Part shown: in pieces, positions 29,314 through 39,222 of the stretch
Position numbering within the stretch: the first letter of the stretch is position 1
How the letters are laid out: the number at the start of each line of letters is the position of its first letter
From: Bacteroidota bacterium
GTDB taxonomy: Bacteria > Bacteroidota > Bacteroidia > AKYH767-A > JAHEYN01
Reading direction: 5' to 3'
Length of the DNA stretch: 64,000 nucleotides
Assembly (NCBI GenBank): GCA_023251555.1
Contig: JAHEYN010000003.1
Span: forward strand, 1 to 64,000
Position numbers and translations under genes: made by a program
Notes under the pieces: generated by a model
What the model was told of the DNA's origin: nothing
Seen by the model: only the letters and a program-made list of their open reading frames with translations
Database searches by the model: none

Positions 29314-29612
29314 AGATCAAATATAGCATTTTTTTAGGATATGCGAAAGTGCAAGAGGCGCAAAGGGTATCAGTGTGCGGTCACGGCCACCGCCCGAAAG
29401 CTGGCCGTGATAGTTTATAAGATGCTCACGCAAAAGGAGCAGTTCAGATTCGTTGCGGTATCAATCAAAAACTTATAAAGAGTTTTTGCACAGTGTGATG
29501 GTTCGGACATTGGGGATGGCGGGCTGTTCGCAGTCATCTTTCCGTCCTCCGATATTTGGGTTGCTAATGCCCGCCCTCTATCCCTAATACCATTTTATGG
29601 GCAGCGTATTCC

Positions 29613-29921
29613 TTATATCTGAAGCGTCAACTTTAGATGGCCTCCAAGTCCTTGCTGAATAATCTTCATCAATGTAGATAAGCGGATATCAGATGCATTA
29701 TGCTCAATCCTTGAAATATATGCCTTGTTGGTTCCGCATTTACTTGCAAGCTGTTCCTGTGTCATGCCGCGTTTTGTTCTTGCCGCCTCAAGTAATACCC
29801 CAAGTCGGAAGGCCTCGAATTCCTGCTCCCAGTTTTCACGCCTGGAAACTCCACGTTTCCCGTATTTGGAATCAAGAATTTCGTCCAGGGAGGTAAGGTT
29901 CTTACTTGCTTTTGCTTTCAT
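29613..29921 (-). CDS. higA: HigA-like XRE-family antitoxin
   Basis: 'RTKRGMTQEQLASKCGTNKAYISRIEHNASDIRLSTLMKII' HTH_XRE. Confidence 0.85.
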   Translation of the reverse strand: MKAKASKNLTSLDEILDSKYGKRGVSRRENWEQEFEAFRLGVLLEAARTKRGMTQEQLASKCGTNKAYISRIEHNASDIRLSTLMKIIQQGLGGHLKLTLQI

Positions 29922-30249
29922 GTTTATAGTCCTCCATTATTTTAAGTGCTTTCACGATTTCCTCTTTTGGTGTCCTTGTCGTCTTTTTCTGAAATGCATT
30001 ACCCGGAATTATCAAATTTCCCTTATCAAAAAATGAGAAGATGCGGTATATGTTGCCACCTGCTTCAACACGAATTTCATAAAGGCCTTTGGTGCCTTCC
30101 ATGTGTTTAAAATATTTCTCGGGCACATGCTGTGTCACTTTTATCAACTTCAGCGTCCACTCAATTTTTGCCTGAACGATTTCTGTCTGACTTTGGTAAA
30201 AGTCGAGAAAGTATCGCTTATAGGCTACAACTTCACGTTCAAAACTCAC
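29902..30249 (-). CDS. higB: HigB-like RelE-superfamily toxin (Gp49-like)
   Basis: 'YFKHMEGTKGLYEIRVEAGGNIYRIFSFFDKGNLIIPGNAFQKKTTRTPKEEIVKALKIMEDY', directly upstream of and overlapping the HigA-like gene. Confidence 0.88.
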   Translation of the reverse strand: MSFEREVVAYKRYFLDFYQSQTEIVQAKIEWTLKLIKVTQHVPEKYFKHMEGTKGLYEIRVEAGGNIYRIFSFFDKGNLIIPGNAFQKKTTRTPKEEIVKALKIMEDYKHESKSK

Positions 30250-30281
30250 TTTGTAAAGTTAACTAATCAGACAACAATATC

Positions 30282-30289
30282 CAAATATA
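30282..30289 (-). promoter_or_regulatory. Candidate -7 element (TATATTTG) for higBA
   Basis: CAAATATA on + strand, 33 bp upstream of higB-like start. Confidence 0.5.
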
Positions 30290-30455
30290 AAAATCGCCCC
30301 GATCACTGAAGGGGTCTTTTCGTGCGTACTGAATCTCCCCAGGAGATACACCATGCTGCATCAAATTATTATTTTTCATGTTCTTTTGAATTCTTTCTAC
30401 TGTTAAATTGCCCCCCCCCAACCCTCATTGTCGAGGCTGCGGCACCCGATTGCTT

Positions 30456-31994
30456 TTATTGCCCCCAATTGTCTCTGTCCAGCGAACGGTATTGGATAGC
30501 TTCAGCAAGATGGGTAATTTGTATTTCTTCTGCCGAATCCAGGTCGGCAATGGTGCGGGAAACTTTCAGGATGCGGTCATAAGCGCGGGCAGACAAACCC
30601 AGTTTTTCAATAGCACGCTTCAATAATTCCTGCCCTTCCGCATTTATCCGGCAAAAATCACGAATCATTTTTGAGGACATCTGGGCATTGCAGTAAATGC
30701 CCTGAAAAGGCATGAAGCGTTTCTCCTGATTTGATCTTGCTTTAATAACCCGCTTTCTCACCACTTCACTTTTTTCACCCGAACGTTCAGATGAAAGTTC
30801 GGAAACAGGCACAGGTGTTACCTCAATATGAATGTCTATCCGGTCAAGAAGCGGTCCTGAAAGTTTATTCAGGTATTTCTGTACCATTCCCGGGGCGCAA
30901 ACACATTCCCTGGCCGGATGGTTGTAATATCCGCAAGGGCAGGGATTGCAGGCAGCGACCAATAGGAAACTGCTTTGGTATTCAACTGAAAATTTTGCAC
31001 GGGATATCGTCATTATTCTTTCCTCCATGGGTTGACGCAATACCTCTAATACACCACGGTTAAATTCCGGCAATTCATCTAAAAACAAAACGCCGTTATG
31101 GGCGAGGGATATTTCACCGGGTCGCGGATACGCCCCACCCCCGACAAGTGCCACGTCTGAAATGGTGTGGTGCGGAGCACGGAAAGGACGTGTTGTGATG
31201 AGACTTTGAGAAGGAGATAATTTCCCGGCAACGGAATGAATTTTTGTCGTCTCCAATGCTTCATCTATATTCAAAGGCGGCAGAATAGTGGGTAATCTTT
31301 TTGCAAGCATTGTTTTACCGGCGCCAGGCGGGCCGATAAGAATTACATTATGTCCTCCTGATGCGGCAATTTCCAAAGCACGCTTTATATTTTCCTGCCC
31401 GCGCACATCGGAAAAATCGGGTTCTCCGTCAGATACGCCATGAGAAAATTCCTGTTCAATATTGACATTTGTTTTTTCGATTTCACATTCTCCATTTAAA
31501 AAATTTATTACTTCAACGATATTTGATGCACCTAATACTTCAAGCCCTTCAACAATTCCGGCTTCACGGGCATTTTGTTTTGGCAGAATAATTCCTTTGA
31601 AACCAAGCTTTTTTGCGCTGATGGCAACTGGCAAAATGCCTTTTACCGGATTTAACCCGCCATCAAGCGACAATTCTCCTATAATGAAATACCGGCTGAG
31701 TAAATCTTCTTTGACTTTTTCCGAAGCTGCCAGTATTCCTATAGCAATAGGCAGGTCGTAGGCAGAACCTTCCTTGCGGATGTCGGCAGGGGCCAGATTC
31801 ACCGTAATCCCTTTCCCGGGAATTTTATAACCATTGTTTTTTAAAGCAGCATCAATGCGCTGATGGCTTTCCTTAACAGCGCTATCAGGCAATCCAACAA
31901 GAAAAAAATTAATGCCTCTGCCGATATTTACTTCGATGGTAACGGTAGTGGCATTCACGCCGTAAACGGCGCTTCCGAAAGTTTTGACAAGCAT
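30456..31994 (-). CDS. YifB/ComM-family Mg chelatase-like AAA ATPase
   Basis: 'MLVKTFGSAVYGVNATTVTIEVNIGRGINFFLVGLPDSAVKES', 'LIGPPGAGKTMLAKRLPTILPPL', 'CNPCPCGYYNHP'. Confidence 0.95.
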   Translation of the reverse strand: MLVKTFGSAVYGVNATTVTIEVNIGRGINFFLVGLPDSAVKESHQRIDAALKNNGYKIPGKGITVNLAPADIRKEGSAYDLPIAIGILAASEKVKEDLLSRYFIIGELSLDGGLNPVKGILPVAISAKKLGFKGIILPKQNAREAGIVEGLEVLGASNIVEVINFLNGECEIEKTNVNIEQEFSHGVSDGEPDFSDVRGQENIKRALEIAASGGHNVILIGPPGAGKTMLAKRLPTILPPLNIDEALETTKIHSVAGKLSPSQSLITTRPFRAPHHTISDVALVGGGAYPRPGEISLAHNGVLFLDELPEFNRGVLEVLRQPMEERIMTISRAKFSVEYQSSFLLVAACNPCPCGYYNHPARECVCAPGMVQKYLNKLSGPLLDRIDIHIEVTPVPVSELSSERSGEKSEVVRKRVIKARSNQEKRFMPFQGIYCNAQMSSKMIRDFCRINAEGQELLKRAIEKLGLSARAYDRILKVSRTIADLDSAEEIQITHLAEAIQYRSLDRDNWGQ

Positions 31995-32039
31995 AAAAAA
32001 GTATTAAAAAATAATAAATCCCTGCAGGTGCTTTAACTG

Positions 32040-32615
32040 CTATAGTCCGTTCTCTATAAAATTAATGAGACAATGAATAACCTTGATATGGATTTCCTGT
32101 GCGCGGTCGGCAAAAGGCGAATGGGGAGCCCGCACTTCCGCGTCACATAATGGAGCAAGTTTTCCGCCGTCTTTTCCGGTGAGCCCGATCACGGCCATAC
32201 CTTTACTCTTTGCTGTTTCCGCTGCTTTCAGCACGTTGGCGGAATTGCCGCTGGTGCTGATGGCAAGCAGTACATCACCGCTTTGCCCGAAGGCTTCCAC
32301 GTACCTGGAAAAAACATTCTCATAGCCATAGTCATTGGCGGTGCATGAAAGGTAGGAGGGGTCTGATACTGCCAGGGCAGGGAGGGGTTTCCTGTCTTTC
32401 CTGAAGCGTCCCGACAGTTCTTCTGCGAAGTGCATGGCATCGCACATGGATCCGCCGTTTCCGCAGGAGATTACTTTTCCCCCGGCCCGGAAGCAACTTA
32501 CCAGCAGGGAGCCTGCCCGTTCTATGGAAAGAAAATTTTTCTCTTCCGAAAGAAAAGATGCCAGAACGCGCTGTGCTTCCTGAAGCTCTGACCTGATATT
32601 TGTCCCGGAGGTCAT
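32040..32615 (-). CDS. gmhA: D-sedoheptulose-7-phosphate isomerase GmhA-like (SIS domain)
   Basis: '[64 protein letters not shown]'; start set to MTSGTNIR. Confidence 0.92.
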   Translation of the reverse strand: MTSGTNIRSELQEAQRVLASFLSEEKNFLSIERAGSLLVSCFRAGGKVISCGNGGSMCDAMHFAEELSGRFRKDRKPLPALAVSDPSYLSCTANDYGYENVFSRYVEAFGQSGDVLLAISTSGNSANVLKAAETAKSKGMAVIGLTGKDGGKLAPLCDAEVRAPHSPFADRAQEIHIKVIHCLINFIENGL

Positions 32616-32635
32616 TTTATCTTTGCAAACGCAGG

Positions 32636-32643
32636 CAAAGATA
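32636..32643 (-). promoter_or_regulatory. Candidate -7 element (TATCTTTG) for gmhA
   Basis: CAAAGATA on + strand, 21 bp upstream of start. Confidence 0.5.
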
Positions 32644-32814
32644 ATGTATTTCGCGATGACGGGTTTCGCCGAAGCAGTAATCGATGCCAAGCAATATTTT
32701 ATAATTACGTTCCGTGCTTTGTACAAAGCCTAATGATAAATTACCACGGAAAGGGGTTCCGAAAATTTTGTACCTGAAGATTCTGGCATTAACTTGGCAC
32801 AAAATTATTGTCTT

Positions 32815-34467
32815 ATGATGGCTGCAGATTGCTTGTCAGCTTCCGGCCGTGTTCCTGCCATCGGGCGGGCGTGTGAGAAAGTCTTTGATGTTCTCGTTAC
32901 AGGAGGCGGCATAACAGGCGGTGGTATTGCTCTGGATGCCGCTTCCCGCGGACTCAGCGTGCTGCTGCTTGAGAAGCTGGATTTTGCTTCGGGTACGAGC
33001 AGCCGGTCGACCAAGCTGATACACGGAGGACTGAGGTACCTGAAAAATCTTGAGTTTCGCCTTGTGCATGAAGTGGGGAAGGAGAGGGCTGTCTTATGTA
33101 AAAATGCGCCCTACCTTGTTTACCCGGAAAAGATGCTGCTGCCTGTATACAGGGGAGGGCAATACAGCAGATTTTTTACGTCACTTGGTCTCCGGGTATA
33201 TGATCTTCTTGCAGGAGTGAAGAAGAACGAGAGAAGAAAAATGCTCACCCTGAAGGAGGCTTACAAGAAGGAAAGCATGCTGAGTATTGACGGGCTGACC
33301 GGGGCGGGTTTGTATTATGAGTACCGAACCGATGACGCAAGGCTGGTGATGGAGCTGGTTAAAACGGCATGCACCGCGGGGGCGCAGTGTTTTAACTATA
33401 TAAAAGTACAGGAGTTTATATACCGGGATAAAAAAATATGCGGAGTCAAAGCTATTGATAAGGAAACCGGTAAAGAATATCTTTTTCATGCGAAGCATAT
33501 CGTCAATGCCACCGGCCCCTGGGCTGATGAGCTTTTAAAACAGGATGATACAGGGAGAAAAGGGATGCTTCATCATACCAAAGGGGTGCATATTGTGCTT
33601 CCCCATGCCAGGCTGCCCGTAAGCCAGTCGGTTTATTTCGGCACCCGCGACAGCAGGATGATCTTTGCGATACCCAGGAACGGCACCACCTATATCGGCA
33701 CGACTGATACTGATTATCGCGGTCCGCTTGAAGATCCTGTGGTAAGCGGGAAAGATGCAGACTATCTCCTGGAGGCTGTCAATAAAAAATTTCATGGTAC
33801 CAGGTTAACGAGGGCAGACATACTTTCCGCCTGGGCCGGCATACGCCCGCTTATACACCAGGAAGGGAAATCTCTATCGGATATTTCAAGGAAGGATGAA
33901 GTGGTGGAATCTTCTTCGGGGCTCATAACTATTACAGGCGGAAAGCTTACCGGCTACCGCGCCATGGCAGAGAAGATAACGGACCTGGTGATGAAACGAC
34001 TTGCCGCTGCGGGAGAAAAGAAATTCATTGCATGTAAGACTAAAAATATTCCTTTTGCCGGGAACGGCTTCGCGAAGCATGGGGGTTTCAAAAATTACAA
34101 GGAAAGTCTTGCAGAAAAAATTCTTCCGTACGGGTACACCAGGGATGATGCTGTGATGCTCGCAAGAAGGTATGGGAATAATGCAGATATAATTGCAGAA
34201 AGATTTTTATCGGCTCCTCAAGGCAATGCCTTTGGCCTGCTTGAAGCTGAAGTATGGTACGCTGTAAATTTCGAAGCGGCGCGCAACATCACTGACTTTA
34301 TGGCAAGGAGAACAGACAATCTCTTTTTCCGTACAGACAAAATACCTGTGCGGCTTCCCGTGGTGGCATCGGCATTTGCTGCGCTGCTGGGCTGGGATGA
34401 AGAACAAAAGAAACAGCAGGCGGATGCTTTTGCCGGAGAATTGCGGAATGCCACTACCTTTGCCTGA
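32815..34467 (+). CDS. glpD: Glycerol-3-phosphate dehydrogenase GlpD
   Basis: 'FDVLVTGGGITGGGIALDAASRGLSVLLLEKLDFASGTSSRSTKLIHGGLRYL'; ORF track uses a TTG at 32794, first ATG at 32815. Confidence 0.93.
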   Translation: MMAADCLSASGRVPAIGRACEKVFDVLVTGGGITGGGIALDAASRGLSVLLLEKLDFASGTSSRSTKLIHGGLRYLKNLEFRLVHEVGKERAVLCKNAPYLVYPEKMLLPVYRGGQYSRFFTSLGLRVYDLLAGVKKNERRKMLTLKEAYKKESMLSIDGLTGAGLYYEYRTDDARLVMELVKTACTAGAQCFNYIKVQEFIYRDKKICGVKAIDKETGKEYLFHAKHIVNATGPWADELLKQDDTGRKGMLHHTKGVHIVLPHARLPVSQSVYFGTRDSRMIFAIPRNGTTYIGTTDTDYRGPLEDPVVSGKDADYLLEAVNKKFHGTRLTRADILSAWAGIRPLIHQEGKSLSDISRKDEVVESSSGLITITGGKLTGYRAMAEKITDLVMKRLAAAGEKKFIACKTKNIPFAGNGFAKHGGFKNYKESLAEKILPYGYTRDDAVMLARRYGNNADIIAERFLSAPQGNAFGLLEAEVWYAVNFEAARNITDFMARRTDNLFFRTDKIPVRLPVVASAFAALLGWDEEQKKQQADAFAGELRNATTFA

Positions 34468-34473
34468 GATCTC

Positions 34474-35832
34474 ATGAAATTACGCCACTGGATACCCGCA
34501 TGCATTGCAGTTTTTTCTGCCGGCATCCCGTTACTGCTGCATCATTACAGGCTGGCTGAGACGCCTTCTTCCCTGTCCGTTTCCCTGAGATGGATTGCTG
34601 CGGGGACCTTTATTTATGCGGGTATAAAGTCAAAATCTCTTTCGGCATGGATTTTCGCAGGAATGGCTCTCGGTATCGTAACGGGGATAGATTTTCCCGG
34701 TGCTGCAGGCAACCTCGGCCTGCTGAGCCAGGTTTTCCTGCGGCTTATCAAAACGATCATTGCGCCCCTCCTGTTCGGAACGCTTGTGGCAGGCATAGCA
34801 GGGCATCCCAATCTCAGGCAGGTAGGACGCATGGGTTGGAAATCACTGGTATATTTTGAGATAGTTACTACCCTTGCATTATTCATAGGCCTTGCAGCAA
34901 TCAATATTTCAGGAGCGGGGAGGAATATCCCTGTCCACGCTGCTGCACCTGCCGGAGTCCCTGAAATAAAGCAACAATCTCCCGCTGACATCATCCTGCA
35001 CATTTTCCCTGAGAATGTTGCCAAATCGGTTGCAGAAGGGCAGGTGTTGCAGGTGGTGGTTTTCAGTATTCTTTTTGCTGTCGGGCTTGCGATGGTGCCG
35101 GAAGGGAAGCGCAAACCAGTGCTTGCTTTTGCCGAAGGGCTTTCGGAAGTGATGTTCCGGTTTACCAACATCATCATGTACTTTGCCCCTTTTGCCGTGG
35201 GGGGAGCCATTGCATATACCATCGGGAAATACGGGACAGAAGTGTTCGGGAACCTGCTGAGCCTTCTGCTAACGCTTTACATTGCCCTGGTAATTTTTGT
35301 GTTCTTTATATTTTTGCCTGTGGCGCTGCTGTTCAGGGTTCCGCTTAAAAAATTCACTGAGGCGGTTGCCGGTCCGGTTTCCCTTGCATTTGCTACCGCC
35401 AGTTCGGAGGCAGCCCTTCCGCGCGCAATGGAAGAGATGGAAAAGCTGGGAGTTCCCCGTAAGATAGTATCTTTTGTAATCCCGGCCGGTTACAGTTTTA
35501 ACCTTGACGGTACCACCCTTTACCTTTCGCTTGCTTCGGTATTTGTGGCCCAGGCTGCGGGAATTGAGATGAGCTTCGGGATGCAGCTTCTCATGGTTTT
35601 TACCCTTATGCTTACCAGTAAGGGAGTGGCCGGGGTCCCGCGTGCATCGCTCGTAATCCTGCTTGGGACAGCAGCCTCATTTAATTTGCCTGCAGAACCG
35701 ATATTTCTCCTGCTCGGTATAGACGCCCTCATGGATATGGCGAGAACATCGGTGAATGTTCTCGGCAATTGCCTTGCTTCCGTGGTGGTGGCGAAATGGG
35801 AAGGCGAATTTCATTCTTCCTCCCGCAGCTGA
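34474..35832 (+). CDS. Dicarboxylate/amino acid:cation symporter (DAACS family)
   Basis: 'FLRLIKTIIAPLLFGTLVAGIAG', 'SFVIPAGYSFNLDGTTLYLSLASVFVAQAAG', 'LTSKGVAGVPRASLVIL'. Confidence 0.93.
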   Translation: MKLRHWIPACIAVFSAGIPLLLHHYRLAETPSSLSVSLRWIAAGTFIYAGIKSKSLSAWIFAGMALGIVTGIDFPGAAGNLGLLSQVFLRLIKTIIAPLLFGTLVAGIAGHPNLRQVGRMGWKSLVYFEIVTTLALFIGLAAINISGAGRNIPVHAAAPAGVPEIKQQSPADIILHIFPENVAKSVAEGQVLQVVVFSILFAVGLAMVPEGKRKPVLAFAEGLSEVMFRFTNIIMYFAPFAVGGAIAYTIGKYGTEVFGNLLSLLLTLYIALVIFVFFIFLPVALLFRVPLKKFTEAVAGPVSLAFATASSEAALPRAMEEMEKLGVPRKIVSFVIPAGYSFNLDGTTLYLSLASVFVAQAAGIEMSFGMQLLMVFTLMLTSKGVAGVPRASLVILLGTAASFNLPAEPIFLLLGIDALMDMARTSVNVLGNCLASVVVAKWEGEFHSSSRS

Positions 35833-37283
35833 CGGCTGTCCTGTGCGTATTTTGCAAGAATAAGCGGGTGTAAAATAATGATCGCGGCGAGAGGCAGCAG
35901 CCAAATCACTCTTCCTTCGTAGCGGTTCACCGTGCCTGAGAAAGTGGCACAGACTGCTGCATTTATCAATAGTCCGGATATAACAGCCATCAGCAGCAAT
36001 GACACATGTCCCGGAATTTTTATGCGGGTTCTCCGGAGAACACAGGCACATGTAATGATAATCAGCGAGCACAGCACAACAAGGTGTTGCCGGGAAGAAA
36101 GAGCCACAAAATACAGGGTTCCATGCGCCTGTTTCGCATCAAGATATCTCGCGTATTCATCCGGGTAATATTGTTTTATACCCCCTATAACAGGAGAGCC
36201 TTCGGTCATAGGGGTGAGGTGCCCCACATCAAAAGTGATAAGCTGCCGGAAAGATTCTTTTGCTGAATAAACAGCGAAGCGCTTTCGGTAAACAGGATCA
36301 GACAGGATATCGCGTATAACAGGCCCATACTCTTTGTCTTTTTCTACCCAGCAGTTGCCCCATCCCTTTTGCATACACCCTCCCCCGTACAGGGGGCCGC
36401 TGTAGTCCCAGAAAAACTGCCATGCAAATGCAGGGAATTTCCCGCGGTATTCACAAAGAGGAAAAGTATCGTTTGTACATTTTTTTTCCAGGTACGATTC
36501 GAGAATCCCGCTTTCTGACATTCTTCCCGCCAGGAAAACATTGTTTGCGCTGTGAAAGCCGAATCCGCCCCCGTACATGAGATTCACCGATGGAAGCAGC
36601 AGCCAGGATAGCGCAACCGGGAAAAACGCGCGCGCCGGGTTAATCCGCCTTCGAGTTCCGTTACAGCGGACAAGAGTGTCCGGGGTTAATACCAATTTAT
36701 TGTTTTTCTTTTTTTGCCAGGAGATTAAGACTGCCGTGATTCCTATTAATATTACAAGGCATGAAGATGTCAGCAGGTTCGAGGAGTGCGACAGGTTAAA
36801 AAGTATCACAAGGAGGAACAGGTATATTATTGTGAGCACAGAGAGGTTTTGGGCACAGCACAGGAGTGCAAGCGAAATTATCACCAGCCCGGAAAAAATA
36901 TCCGGCATGACCTGGCTGGTGTAGTTGGAAATACCTGTAACTGATGACAGGAAGAAGACCATGATAAATGTCCTGAGATAACTATGGCCCGCTTTCACAA
37001 AGTGCCTGAAACATAACAATATTAAAGATGTTGCGATAAATGCCTGGGTGGCTATAACGAACCACAGGCTGTATGACATGCTGATATGCCTTACGAAAAG
37101 GCCATACATAATGGGGCGGTCAACGGGAACTATTCCGCTGTGCCCGGAATACAGGTAGGTTCCCGTGTCGGAATAAACAAGAGGGTAGCCGTTTAGAAGG
37201 GCGGGAATAATGAGCGAACCCGATGCACAGAAAAACAGTAAGGTGTTGATTAAGGCGGCCCTGTATTTTTCCTTTATGCTCAT
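35811..37283 (-). CDS. Multi-TM membrane protein (unknown function) carrying an in-frame palindromic repeat
   Basis: 490-aa hydrophobic ORF; residues NKLVLTPDTLVRCNGTRRRIN are encoded by repeat R3. Confidence 0.75.
   Translation of the reverse strand: MSIKEKYRAALINTLLFFCASGSLIIPALLNGYPLVYSDTGTYLYSGHSGIVPVDRPIMYGLFVRHISMSYSLWFVIATQAFIATSLILLCFRHFVKAGHSYLRTFIMVFFLSSVTGISNYTSQVMPDIFSGLVIISLALLCCAQNLSVLTIIYLFLLVILFNLSHSSNLLTSSCLVILIGITAVLISWQKKKNNKLVLTPDTLVRCNGTRRRINPARAFFPVALSWLLLPSVNLMYGGGFGFHSANNVFLAGRMSESGILESYLEKKCTNDTFPLCEYRGKFPAFAWQFFWDYSGPLYGGGCMQKGWGNCWVEKDKEYGPVIRDILSDPVYRKRFAVYSAKESFRQLITFDVGHLTPMTEGSPVIGGIKQYYPDEYARYLDAKQAHGTLYFVALSSRQHLVVLCSLIIITCACVLRRTRIKIPGHVSLLLMAVISGLLINAAVCATFSGTVNRYEGRVIWLLPLAAIIILHPLILAKYAQDSRQLREEE
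36640..36702. repeat. Palindromic repeat element copy R3 (inside CDS, 63 nt)
   Basis: TTAATCCGCCTTCGAGTTCCGTTACAGCGGACAAGAGTGTCCGGGGTTAATACCAATTTATTG; same as R2 minus a 12-nt internal segment. Confidence 0.85.
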
Positions 37284-37296
37284 TTGGTTCCTGCTG

Positions 37297-38487
37297 TCAC
37301 GATTCCTGCATCACCCGGCTGTTGGGGTATCTTTTGAAATAAATCTTTTTTACTTCTTCCAGCAACTTCTTCCTTAGTTCTTCAATGTGCGTGCGGTTAA
37401 GTGCCGATATAAAATGGCAGGAGCTGCTGTATCTTGCTATCCAGGTTTTCTGCATCTCTTCAAGACTTATATTTTCTTTAAGAAGGGGGCCGAGGTCATC
37501 TTCATCTTTCTTTGTAAAACGGTACGCATCAATCTTGTTAAATACAAGCAGCGTAGGCTTATCAGCAGCTTTCAGTTCAACGAGGGTCTCGTTGACAACT
37601 TTTATCTGCTCCTCGAAATTGGGATGTGATATGTCTGCAACATGAATTAAAATATCAGCTTCGCGCACCTCATCAAGGGTTGATTTGAAAGATTCCACCA
37701 GGTCGTGGGGCAGTTTTCTTATAAACCCTACCGTATCTGAGAGAAGGAAGGGAATATTGTCAATCACTACTTTTCTTGTCGTGGTGTCAAGGGTTGCAAA
37801 GAGCTTATTTTCAGCGAACACGCCTGCTTTGCTGAGCAGGTTCATGATGGTGGATTTTCCCACGTTGGTGTATCCCACAAGGGTTACACGTATCTTTTCC
37901 CTGCGCTGCTTCCGCTGGGTTTCATTTTGCTTTTCTATATCTCTCAGCTTGTCTGTGAGCCGCGCGAGTTTTTCCTTGATCGACCGCCGGTCTGTTTCGA
38001 GTTCCGTTTCACCGGGGCCTCTTCCTCCAATGCCTCCTCTTTGTTTTTCAAGGTGTGTCCACATCCTGGTAAGGCGGGGCAGCATGTATTTGTACTGGGC
38101 AAGCTCTACCTGTATCCTCGACTGGGCTGTCCTGGCCCTGTGTGCAAAAATATCCAGGATGAGGTTGGTGCGATCAATGACTTTGCACTGCAGGATTTTT
38201 TCAATGTTCCTGATTTGAGATCCCGAAAGCTCGTCATCAAAGATGACCATATCCGTTTTATGGTCTTTCACAAATGCGGCAATCTCAAGAAGTTTTCCTG
38301 AACCGATAAAAGTTTTCACATCAGGCTGGATGAGTTTCTGGGTAAAGGTTTTTACGGCAGAAGCCCCGGCGGTGTCAGCGAGAAATGCAAGCTCTTCAAG
38401 GTATTCCTTAAGCTGATCTTCATCCTGGTTTTTGTGTACCAGGCCTACCATCACCGCCGTTTCCCGCCTTGAAAGGTTTTGATTCAA
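37297..38487 (-). CDS. hflX: GTPase HflX
   Basis: 'GGIGGRGPGETELETDRRSIKEKLARL', 'VTLVGYTNVGKSTIMNLLSKAGVFAENKLFATLDTTTRKV'. Confidence 0.96.
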   Translation of the reverse strand: MNQNLSRRETAVMVGLVHKNQDEDQLKEYLEELAFLADTAGASAVKTFTQKLIQPDVKTFIGSGKLLEIAAFVKDHKTDMVIFDDELSGSQIRNIEKILQCKVIDRTNLILDIFAHRARTAQSRIQVELAQYKYMLPRLTRMWTHLEKQRGGIGGRGPGETELETDRRSIKEKLARLTDKLRDIEKQNETQRKQRREKIRVTLVGYTNVGKSTIMNLLSKAGVFAENKLFATLDTTTRKVVIDNIPFLLSDTVGFIRKLPHDLVESFKSTLDEVREADILIHVADISHPNFEEQIKVVNETLVELKAADKPTLLVFNKIDAYRFTKKDEDDLGPLLKENISLEEMQKTWIARYSSSCHFISALNRTHIEELRKKLLEEVKKIYFKRYPNSRVMQES

Positions 38488-38496
38488 ATGTAAAAA

Positions 38497-39114
38497 TTAT
38501 TGCTTGAAAAGCTCCGTATATTCCGCTACCGACCGGACCTGTTCGGGGCTCAGCTTGTCTTTAAAAGCGGGCATGTCCTGGTCGTCATCTCCATTGGTGA
38601 TAATAGAAATTTTCTGGTCCGTGGTTTTCTGTGAAAGGCTTAAATCCATAGGACTCCCGGGGGCAAGTTTCCCGTCAGCACCATGGCAGCGGGCGCAGTT
38701 ATCATTAAAAACAACCTTTCCCGCGCTTTCAGGGGCGGAGAATTTTTTTTCCTTCTTAAAGGATAATTGTTTAGTCTCGGCAAAGCGATAGGCTGTAAGC
38801 AGAAGGAGCAGGGAAATAAGTGCGAGAATTTTATTTTGTTTTTTGAATCCGATAACCGCAAGGGGAATGGAGGCAATAACCAGAAGAACCTTCACCACCA
38901 GCCACGTGCTCATTATTTCCAGTTCCACCCAAAGGTAAGTGCCGCTTGCCAGGAATAGTGTGCTTACAATCATGTCGGGAACCCTGAAGGTTTTTGTGAA
39001 GCGTGAAAGTGCTTTTTTCCTGCCGGTGAGCAGAAGCACCAGCTTGATAATAAACAGTAAGAGAAAAATCCATACTGATATTTTATGAGTGAGGAGGGTT
39101 GTTCCGAAGTCCAT
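38497..39114 (-). CDS. Membrane-anchored c-type cytochrome domain protein
   Basis: CxxCH haem motif 'NCARCHGADGKLAPGSPMDL'; N-terminal TM helices; start set to MDFGTTLL. Confidence 0.82.
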   Translation of the reverse strand: MDFGTTLLTHKISVWIFLLLFIIKLVLLLTGRKKALSRFTKTFRVPDMIVSTLFLASGTYLWVELEIMSTWLVVKVLLVIASIPLAVIGFKKQNKILALISLLLLLTAYRFAETKQLSFKKEKKFSAPESAGKVVFNDNCARCHGADGKLAPGSPMDLSLSQKTTDQKISIITNGDDDQDMPAFKDKLSPEQVRSVAEYTELFKQ

Positions 39115-39195
39115 ATTTGAATTTTTAGTGAATATGAGGTGAAGCAAATGTAACAAAAATCGCATATCAAGATTGAGGGTCACCGATTATTTAGG

Positions 39196-39203
39196 TATAT
39201 TTG
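39196..39203 (+). promoter_or_regulatory. -33/-7 promoter for the SLBB gene (TTG at 39173, TATATTTG at 39196)
   Basis: TTG-N20-TATATTTG spacing fits the Bacteroidota consensus. Confidence 0.6.
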
Positions 39204-39222
39204 CCGCCTCAATCCGAAAAAA

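Noticed and set aside
30411-30419. Poly-C tract (9 C) as a possible phase-variation switch
   Set aside because: Located in the intergenic region downstream of yifB-like and upstream of no start codon; no coding frame or promoter spacing that it would switch
32794-32814. TTG start for glpD as given by the ORF track
   Set aside because: ATG codons at 32815/32818 are more plausible starts; the extension MAQNYCL shows no conserved features I recognise
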